Positions 56,095 through 64,000 of a stretch of 64,000 bases of DNA are shown one piece after another. Numbering within the stretch: position 1 is the first letter of the stretch; each line of letters starts with the position of its first letter. Below the pieces are notes generated by a model. That model was not told the DNA's origin and made no database searches. It worked only from the letters and a program-made list of their open reading frames with translations. Source of the stretch: Rhexocercosporidium sp. MPI-PUGE-AT-0058 (lineage: Eukaryota; Ascomycota; Leotiomycetes; Helotiales); the NCBI GenBank assembly GCA_020746875.1, contig JAGTJL010000014.1:1922001-1986000 (forward strand), read 5' to 3'. A program made the position numbers and the translations under genes.

Positions 56095-57224
56095 GCTTCC
56101 TCGTAAGTTACGCACAGACTTCAATATTTCATATGCCACCCGTCTACTACGATACAAGCCTCAATTCTAGCTAACATACTCGCACCTAAAGTATTAAATA
56201 ACGACTTATCTAAAGTATCCCACAAAACTTGTAAACAACTTTCCATACGTTACCTTACATATTCTAATTGCGATTTGTCGACCGCAACGTCAGAGAACAT
56301 ATCGTAGAGTCGTTTTTTAAGGTGCCACCACACGTGCTCAATTAGATTAAGATTAAGAGAGAAAGGTGGCCAATTCACAACTAAAGTGATTCGTTTTCCT
56401 TCAAACTAAAGCCGAACCTTCCTTGCGGTGTGTATTAAAGCGTTATCTTACATAAATTCGTACCCAGCGTCTAAATCTTCAAAAATTAGTCCAACTTCAG
56501 CGTTAAGGACCTCTAGGTAGGACTTAGCCGAATACCCATGTTTCTTTGACTCAAAATCGCGATCCATAATATAAAGGTTACTTCTTCCATTGTCCCAAAA
56601 GGCTCCCTAGACCATAACCTTCATATTCTTCTTGCAGTTATATGTTTAGATCATGTTTCGATTCCATTTTTGTGCTAACATACGAAAGCACTATTCCGCG
56701 TTTTTACCCCGCCCCCACTCTACAGAGCACTCGTCGCTCCAACATATCATTCCCCATTCCTTAACACTCCAATATCTATGCGCAAGGCACTATGAAAAAC
56801 GCTTCGCTACGTGTACTTCCGTGAGTTCAGGCCTCCTTTTAGCTCTCCAATTAGTGATTTCATACTCCTTCAAGATCTTCTTAACTATTGTCTCCTTATA
56901 ACCTAACGCACACGCTATAATGACCTCTTTATATATATCCTTCAGGTGAAGGCAAACGTGTCGCAAAAGTTTCTTTTCTTCGGCAATTATATACGATTTG
57001 CCCCTTGGTTTACGAGGTAAGGACTTTCCTTCGTCACGGAATGGCTCTTGCTAAATCGTGTATCTAACAATGCTATACTCGAGTTTTAGGTCCCTCACGA
57101 TCTCGGGCGGGTTTGTGTATCTACGAGCTTGTCCAAGGATTTGTCCGCGTAAGTATGGAAAGAGTTCGCATCCTTTTCCCCGATTCCCAGACGTCGCAGC
57201 AAGAGGAGTACGTTGAGGTGGCAT
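56095..57224 (-). mobile_element. Tc1-like DDE transposon relic
   Basis: The minus strand opens at ATG 57224 (MPPQRTPLAATSGNRGKG). A homeodomain-like region follows (YTNPPEIVRDLKLEYSIVR). The DDE core is ICWSDECSVEWGRG at about 56720, DNALIHTARKVRL at about 56427-56450 and NWPPFSLNLNLIEHVWWHLK at about 56330-56378. It ends with a LWDTLDKSLFN ... RIEACIVVDGWHMKY-type C terminus near 56100-56200. The canonical SPDLNPIE has become SLNLNLIE, so the third acidic residue is lost. Four to five TAG/TGA stops interrupt it. It is inactive and distinct in sequence from the mariner relic at 48.6-50.4 kb. Confidence 0.82.
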
Positions 57225-57559
57225 TTTTGTTGCAGTTGTAAAGAGGAAGAGAAACGCGTGTCGCGAAAAGTCGCGGTTTTACACTTTTCGCTTAATATCA
57301 GTTGCGGGGGACTGTATCACATGTTTCTTCGTAATTTGTTGGGTCGGCCACGTTGTAGTCCCACCGTGAATGTTGCAGGATCTGGCGACAAACCAACTGC
57401 CTCCTTCCTCTAGGTAACATCTTCCGCAGATGGCTGACAGCTCCTACTGCCATTTAAGATTGAAATAAGTGTCTTCCCCCATTTGTTTGTTCATCTTAGG
57501 CGTGATTAGTACACCCTTAAAGCCGCTTCTTCGGCCTGAAGTAATACATATCAAAGAAC

Positions 57560-58209
57560 ATGCATTTCACCATCCTCTTCTCGAGTGCTCTGGCCTTCCT
57601 CTCGGTCAATGGTCAATCCACGAACGTCACTTCTTCCCCTTCTATATTGATGTCTTCAACTACTGTGACCTTGACTCCAGCACAATCGTCACAGGCCGCA
57701 TGCCTCAACCTTTGTAAGCACCAAATGACTTTTTTATCTATAGTATAAATAGGAATTGACATTTCCAGGTTCCGATAACGACGCTAAGTGCAGAGCGAAG
57801 TGTGTTGTCAGCGACATAGACTATGTGCAGCAAAACAAGACCATCGACTGTATTTCTGCGTGTCCCAAGGGGAATGGCACCGCTACAGATAACCTTGCTT
57901 TTGAGAGCTGCCAGAAATGTTGCTTAGCATCTGCTAGTATCTCTGTCTATAAAACTACTACAAGCATATATTCGAGTACATCTGGTGGGATCACAACCAC
58001 AGCATCTGGAACTATAAGCAATGTTGGTTAGTTATAGGGTTATCTTATGAACAGAGCTTGCTAATCTTGAGTGCCTCTTTGCAGCCGCATCAACAACCAC
58101 AGGAACAACTTCTGCCAGCACGTCCTCCAAGGCCGCCGCAGACGCACTCCGTATCGCAGCTTCTATGGGTGGAGTGATTGGCGTGTTCGCCGCCGTTATT
58201 GTCTTATGA
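57560..58209 (+). CDS. Secreted cysteine-rich protein, probably GPI-anchored
   Basis: Three exons (57560-57713, 57769-58026, 58085-58209), joined in phase 1, give 178 residues. The signal peptide is MHFTILFSSALAFLSVNG. Nine cysteines follow in one compact block: AACLNLC (formed across intron 1), DAKCRAKC, TIDCISAC, ESCQKCC. The pattern matches a common family of fungal secreted surface proteins with LTPAQ..C starts and repeated CxxxC pairs. A Ser/Thr-rich O-glycosylation stalk follows, then a small-residue site (SSKAAADA) and a hydrophobic tail ASMGGVIGVFAAVIVL, the layout of a GPI-anchor signal. It should be a cell-wall or plasma-membrane surface protein. Introns are 55 and 58 bp. Confidence 0.85.
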
Positions 58210-59641
58210 ATGCACAGAGAATTAAGGTGCTAGGGGATGGAAAGTTGGGAATTGTTGACTAATTTTGTGTGAACGATTGGTCATTCGCTAAAGTGATTTT
58301 CTATCTGAACGTCATCAAGCCAAGTCATTCAGGTCTGTAGCTGTGTCCGTCAGCCTTCAAGCAGACAGCATATTACTTTACACCTTTAAGGTTTGGGTTT
58401 ATATTTCCTATCTATTCCCGCCGATAACTGGCTATTAATATTGAAGGTTGCTTGGGACGCATGACCGGCAAGGTCTTGCTTTTCTATCTAAATAACAAAA
58501 GCCGCCCATATGAGAAGCACATTCTCTGAAAAATACAAGTCGAAAGCGTATTTGGTTTCGGCTTCGATTCTCATTCAATGGCTACCTGGTGGAATTATGA
58601 TTGATCTATGCTCGTGGTTGATGAATGGTCCTCAGTTGTTGCATCCAATGAATAGCCCATAGCAATTTGGCAGTGTTCTCACCCCACAGTTGTATACAGC
58701 CATGGTGGACGATGAAATGGGACCGTTGAGAGTGGTGCCTTTTCCAAGTTCGGGGATTCGGCATGATCCGCTACTTCGGGCTGGCTGCGAGCAAAAGATC
58801 TGAGCTCAGAGTACAAGGTTGAGCCACTTGATTGGAGACCTACACGCGCAATTGTCTCCTGACTTACCGTCCGTACGAGTACCAGAACACAGCGCGTGGT
58901 TATATGGTGTTGTCATCAGGCTTTGCCCAATCTGGTGGGTGTCCACCCCCAATTATGCTATCTTAGTGTAAGATAGAACTCAGAACTGTTAGAGGAGGAG
59001 ACCCCTCTAACCGTGCTACACAGCCTCAGGCTGATACAGTACAGCACGCAAATGGAACCAAAAAAAAAAATTTAATGCTGTATTCACGCTCCCGCTAGTC
59101 CTACTGTAGTCCATGAAAATCCTTGTCAATACGCACACACGTTGCGCCAAACATGTCATTACGCCAAACATGTCATTATTTGAAGGGAAAACTACCCCGC
59201 AAACGCACTCGCCCAGCGCTTGGCGGCACTGTATCATGCATCTTCCTCACCTCACAATATGAAGACCTCACGAGATAGACAGGATGCCCGCATTGGATTT
59301 TCTCACCGTGGCTCGTTCGTGGGAGCATCTGCAGAGGGCGTAAAACAAACCAAACATGATAGAGCAGTGACATGCGACTGAGCCGGCCATGACTCAAATG
59401 ACTGCGCTGCTGGCTCCTTAGCTTCGCCTGCACACGAAATTTGAAAAGATGAAGTCATCCACCTCGATCACCCGCTTAGGGTGTGCAGATCGTTTTTCAT
59501 GCTCCGAGTTCTGAATAGCCGGGTTCTTATATATATCTATTTCCACCTGGAAAATGTTCTCTTAGAAAATAATCGAATTGAAGTTTTGTTACTGTTTCAA
59601 CTCCCGGACATTGCACCTTGAAAGGGAAGTTCGTGTATACA
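58210..59641. other. Intergenic region without recognised gene
   Basis: About 1.4 kb. Short frames on the minus strand show no motifs. The right end is the promoter and leader of the aquaporin gene. Confidence 0.4.
59145..59178. repeat. 17-bp perfect tandem duplication
   Basis: CGCCAAACATGTCATTA occurs twice, back to back (59145-59161 and 59162-59178). It is probably a replication slip or repair scar. Confidence 0.9.
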
Positions 59642-60642
59642 ATGCCAAAGTTGGAACTACTGTTTGCCAACCTGGGGAGAGATAATGGCGGTGGAAATGC
59701 TTTGAAGAATCACTTAGTTGCTGCTTCAGGTAAGTTGTCCCCGGCTACCTTTCAATGGCCATACTGATACAACAGACAAGGCGAATTCGTCGGAACATTT
59801 CTCTTTCTATATTTCGCCTTCGCAATCCATCTCATGGCTGTTGACCAGACTGGAACTGTAGCAACAAGTAATGGCCAAGGCAGTAGCCAAACTGTCATCT
59901 TCATCAGTCTCGGCTACGGATTCTCGCTGCTCGTAACTGCGTGGACGATGTACCGTATCTCCGGAGGCCTCTTCAATCTAGCTGTAAGCTCTGCATGTCT
60001 AATGTTATCTAAGAGCCGTGTGGTCAATAACAATGCAGGTAACGCTAGGTCTCTGCATGGCTGGCGCCTTGCCCTGGGTCAGAGGCCTTGTCCTACTTCC
60101 AGCACAGCTCCTTGGGGGCATGGTTGCTGCAGCCTTGGTGTCTTGCATGTTCCCTGGCGACATTGCCGTAGTTAACACGAAACTTTCGCCGGGAACATCC
60201 ATTGCGCAGGGCGTTTTCGTCGAGATGTTTTTGACATGCCAGCTTGTGTTTACCGTCCTAATGCTGGCTGTAGAGAAGAGAAAGGACACGTTTGTGGCAC
60301 CTATTGGAATCGGATTGGCGCTGTTCGTGGCCGAGATGGCAGGTTAGTCAAGTCGATGTTCCCTATACATGGCACCGAAACCTTGATAGTACAGAGAGGA
60401 CAAATTACTTACCGTTGGCAAATATAGGTGTTTACCACACTGGCGGTTCGCTCAATCCAACGCGCAGCTTCGGTCCAGCTGTGGTATCAACGTCGTTTCC
60501 TGGATATCATTGGATCTACTGGGTTGGGCCATTTCTGGGAGCGGCCATCTCTTCGGGGTATTACCGATTTGCCAAAGCAATGAACTATGAGGAGGCGAAC
60601 CCAGATCAAGATTCGGCCGGTGGTGACTTCGTTAGGGATTGA
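59642..60642 (+). CDS. Aquaporin / major intrinsic protein with non-canonical NPA boxes
   Basis: Four exons (59642-59729, 59781-59983, 60039-60342, 60428-60642) give 269 residues with the MIP layout: AASGEFVGTFLFLYFAFAI, helices around VIFISLGYGFSLLVTAWTMY, SGGLFN and then VTLGLCMAGALPWVRGL, LPAQLLGGMVAAALVS, GVFVEMFLTCQLVFTVLML, FVAPIGIGLALFVAEMAG, then HTGGSLNP and SFGPAV, and WIYWVGPFLGAAI. The first pore box reads N95-L-A97 where most aquaporins have NPA. The second reads N208-P-T210 followed by the conserved Arg211. Introns of 51, 55 and 85 bp are in phases 1, 0 and 1. The first has the acceptor GACAAG, which is fixed by the conserved SGEFVGT. It should form a plasma-membrane water or small-solute channel; the effect of the changed boxes is unknown. 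Confidence 0.9.
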
Positions 60643-60922
60643 ACACTGCCTGATCGCCAACACGACTAGTTCAGCGCATATTCTTCGTCCCTTGCGCTCT
60701 AATCAACCACCTTCCAAAAACATTCGTTGAGCGGGTTATGGCGACTGCTATACAAGCATAAGTTACGTATAGCGTAAAGAATGTGCTCAGCTGCGGAGAA
60801 TGATAAAGCCGGCCTACAAAGGCAAGGGTCAGATATCATCATCGCTGTTATTACGTTATTTTTGAACGGTAATTATTGCTAGGATAATCACGACTAGACC
60901 AGGAAGCATTAAGGTGCGGGGT
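60643..60922. other. 3' flank of the aquaporin gene up to the copia LTR
   Basis: No gene seen. Composition becomes increasingly AT-rich toward the LTR. Confidence 0.4.
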
Positions 60923-61072
60923 TGTTAGTTGACTTGTAGTATTAATTACTGTGATTGTGCGATTTACAGATACGCTCCTTAATAACTAGTGGTCTAACTA
61001 ACGTAGTAAAGTTTACATCCGATTCTGTCTACATAACTAACCCGTGACTTAAACTAATATAAACTTATAACA
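60923..61072 (-). repeat. Ty1/copia long terminal repeat (about 150 bp)
   Basis: It runs from TGTTAG to ATAACA with inverted ends TGTTA / TAACA. Immediately inside (61073-61093, read on the minus strand) is a purine-rich AGAGGGGTG tract, as expected for the polypurine tract preceding the 3' LTR. The matching LTR is beyond the window, so identity of the two LTRs cannot be checked. Confidence 0.65.
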
Positions 61073-64000
61073 CACCCCTCTAGAGACACCCCTTAATAGG
61101 TGCTCTCTAGTCTAAGGTTTAACTCCTTTAAAATATATACCTCTAAAAGTAAACACATTTTATATTAACATAAAAGGAGAAGTCATTAAAAATAGCCTTT
61201 TAAAGTAGCCTATACGTAACTAAAGCAGCCTTTAAAGCAGCCTTCTAAATTCCTACGCATCTCTTAGTTTATAAAAATAAAAACGTCTTTTAAGTAATGT
61301 TATCACTCCTTAATTAAGGTAGAAAACCGTCAACTTTAGCATTTTAACAAATTCCTTAAGATTTTAGGGACTTAATGGTTTCGTAAAGCCGTCGGCGGTA
61401 TTTTCCTTCGATAATACGTACTAGGGGTCTAAATAGCCTTTAACTACCTCTTATTATAGGTAATAAAACTTGATATCGATGTGCTTTGTACGCTAATAAA
61501 ACTTAGGGTTCTTAAATAATAATAGTACACCTTAATTATTGCAGTTTATCTTAATGGAACGAGAATCTAGTCGTTTATAGCCTATTTTAGCTAGAACTTA
61601 GCGAATTCATAATGCCTCTTTAGCAAACGCACATATAGCTACATACTTTGCTTCTGTAAAGGCTAGAGTTACTATAGTTTAGCGCTTAAAAATAGCGCTA
61701 AATACTTTTCTTATAAAGAAGAAGACAGCACCGCTGTATAAGACTCGTCCTTTACATAAGCCTACCTAATTAAAGTCGTAAAAACTATATAACTTTATAA
61801 GTTCGGCGTTTATAACGTCTCCGCCATATATTATAATATAATATTTTATCTTTTAAAAGTATTAAAGAACTTTTTTTACGCTAGCGAAGTATTATAAGGA
61901 CGGATTTATAAGAAATTAAAATAGCACTAAAGAATAATACTAAATATCTCATTTAGTATAAGTAAAGTATTATAAGGAATTATAAATTTATTAATATAAC
62001 TTAATCTCTTATGTAGTGGCTTGTTATTTAAATTTAATTATATACACTTCGGAACTAAAAGTAAACGACGTAATAATAGTCTTATAGTTAGTCATTTCGA
62101 AACGGTTTAATACCTTCTTAATATAAGCATTTTAATAAAAAGAAATAGTCTTCTTTTTTTTATCTTAAACAATATATATTCTTAAGAAATATTGTGTTAG
62201 GCTAATAGGAATAATATTAAATAAAGTAAGAATCTATGTCTTAAAAGCTTTTAAAACTAGACTTGCCTTTAAGATTATTAAGAAATTATTAACGTAAGTA
62301 ATAATTAAAATCTTAGTTTTTTTATTAATATATATATAGTTGTCGGTTTTTAAGAGGATAAAACTAATTTTAATAAATTTAATACGTAACTTTTCTTATT
62401 ATAAACATAGTAATTACTTAAGACTATATAAGGCCTTTTTAAGCTTTATATATTCGTCGTCTATAAGAATTCGGCCATTTTCCTTTTATTTTAAAGGGAT
62501 TTTAACGTAAATATCGGAATTAGCATTATTATTTAAAAATGCGGTCTCGACGTCATATTATTTTATTTTTAAATCATATAAAGCTATTATAACTAGTATA
62601 AGCTTTTAAACTGCGGATTTGCAAACGCCAGCGTATATTTAATTATAATCTCGTTTATAGCGCTAAGTATAGCCTTATACGACGAGTTTGACTTTATACT
62701 TTTTAATAATACCATCTTTATTTCTCTTTATTTTAAAGACTAAACGTAAACTAAGTACTTTATTATTAAATAATAAATTTGAGCGCTTTGTGAAAGACTA
62801 TATTTCTTTATTAATAAGTAAGCGATATTCTTTAATAATTGCCTCTTTTTATTTTAATTAATTAAAACGTTACATTACTCCTTTTAGCGAAGTTAAATTA
62901 TTAAAGTATAATGATTCTTCTTAAATTACGCTAAAAGTAAGTCGGTAATAGCTTAAAAAATAATTAACTCCTTCTTCCGGAGATATAAAGTGCGAGACTC
63001 TATTATTAACTAGATTTTGTGCTCTATTAAAGCGAGTTTTTTATAAAACTTATTTATATACTTTATTTTTAAAGTCGAGAGGTTTACTACGCTTTTTTTT
63101 AATAAAAAGTACTTATTCTTATTCCTTTAATATCTTAAAAGCGTTGACTTCGCTTTTCTTGTCGGTATTAGTATTAAATTCAACGTCATTCTCGAAATTA
63201 ATTATTAATTCGAAATCACTAATCTTATTATTTAAAGACTACTCTTCCGGCTGATTTTAATAGTTATTTTTACGTTTTAATAACTCCTTAATATTATGGT
63301 TTTGACTCACGCTACCGTCATTACTTTTAACGCGAGGTAATAATATAGCGTCTTCTTTGTGAGATTCTATAACTAAACCGTCCTTATCGAATCTTATATG
63401 AGAGGTACGGATAATCTTTTTATTAATTAAATAATAATAAATGTTATAGCCTTTAAAATTAATTAAAATGTCCTTTATTACTTTTAGAATAACCTTACGG
63501 CTTTATATTTTCTTTTTCTTATTAATTAAAATATATATAAAATATTTAAGAACTCTTAAGTGTTTAATTAAAGGTTTATAATTAACATTAAGCTTAATAT
63601 TATCTTAAAAAGCCTTAAATAAAGTCTTTTTATTAACTATAAATATAAAGGTATAATTAATAATATAAACAATTGCCATTAAAACTTTAAGCCATACGTT
63701 TTCGGACATATTTTAATTAATTATGGCCGTACAAGTCTTTTCTATAATAATATAAATAAAGCGTTTAGCTCTTTCGTTTTACTTTAAAGTATACGGAATA
63801 AATTCCTTAATTAATATATTAAGGTGGTTTATTAACTCTTTTATTTATATATAGTTATATTCTTTTTTATTATTAAAATAAAATATCTTAATGTCTTTAT
63901 TATATTATATCTTAACTATTTTAATTATCTTTTAATTCGTAAGATATATATTTAACTTTTTAGTGTATATATAAGCCCACTTTACGGAAGTAGTTATATA
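61073..64000 (-). mobile_element. Ty1/copia retrotransposon, heavily RIP-mutated, truncated by window edge
   Basis: The region is extremely AT-rich with no open frame of useful length. On the minus strand, traces of copia polyprotein remain. Ribonuclease H lies near 61560-61690 (LAFTEAKYVAICAFAKEAL, matching the usual SSTEAEY..A motif). Reverse-transcriptase-like sequence lies between about 62000 and 62900. Integrase lies near 63670-63840 (LIPYTLK*NERAKRFIY, matching YTPQQNGVAER). The order RNase H - RT - integrase from left to right is correct for a minus-strand copia element. Stops are almost all TAA or TAG. Upstream gag and the 5' LTR are outside the window. Confidence 0.8.

Noticed and set aside
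1..64000. CRISPR arrays, bacterial operons or rRNA genes
   Set aside because: None seen. The window is eukaryotic with spliceosomal introns, and no spaced direct-repeat array or rRNA signature was found.

Overview
The window is nuclear DNA of a filamentous ascomycete (Pezizomycotina). Genes are split by short introns (about 45-270 bp) with GTANGT-type donors and CTRAC/CTAAC branch sites. There are two Zn2Cys6 regulators, and the repeats look AT-biased in the manner of repeat-induced point mutation (RIP). A leotiomycete is plausible but not proven from this sequence alone.

Positions 1 to about 46.6 kb form a gene-bearing 'core' segment of mostly housekeeping and regulatory genes. In order they are: a POT1/Cdc13-type telomeric ssDNA-binding protein (804-5388 +), an NAD(P)-dependent ketoreductase (6173-7528 +), a chromodomain protein with an HDA1-complex subunit 2/3 domain (8891-13609 +), ribosomal protein L4 (16121-14489 -), two large disordered proteins of unknown function (18069-16729 - and 22317-20701 -), a 5 kb intergenic tract, an ELO fatty-acid elongase (28553-27351 -), a Zn2Cys6 factor (32445-30159 -), a short-chain dehydrogenase (34561-33450 -), cytochrome c oxidase subunit 6 (35486-36297 +), a Ulp2-type SUMO protease (37385-43047 +, possibly two genes) and a second Zn2Cys6 factor (44000-45804 +). 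Three of these act on chromosomes or chromatin: telomere binding, class II HDAC complex and SUMO deconjugation.

From about 46.6 kb to the end the window changes character. AT-rich, stop-riddled transposon relics alternate with small lineage-type genes. Relics are two convergent pogo/Fot1 elements (about 46.9-47.9 and 52.9-54.2 kb), a Tc1/mariner element (48.64-50.44 kb) that itself holds a solo LTR with a CATCC target duplication and a 532-bp element with perfect 49-bp terminal inverted repeats and a TTAATCTG duplication, a second Tc1-like element (56.1-57.2 kb), a 124-bp MITE, and a heavily mutated Ty1/copia element with LTR and polypurine tract (60.9-64 kb, running off the edge).

The genes between them are a five-exon gene for an 82-residue secreted eight-cysteine protein (52106-52587 +) with a MITE ending about 90 bp upstream, a multi-pass membrane protein (54525-55861 +), a secreted, probably GPI-anchored cysteine-rich protein (57560-58209 +) and an aquaporin with altered NPA motifs (59642-60642 +). 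This pattern fits an accessory, fast-evolving compartment beside a conserved one. All exon joins were worked out by hand from splice signals, reading phase and family resemblance.
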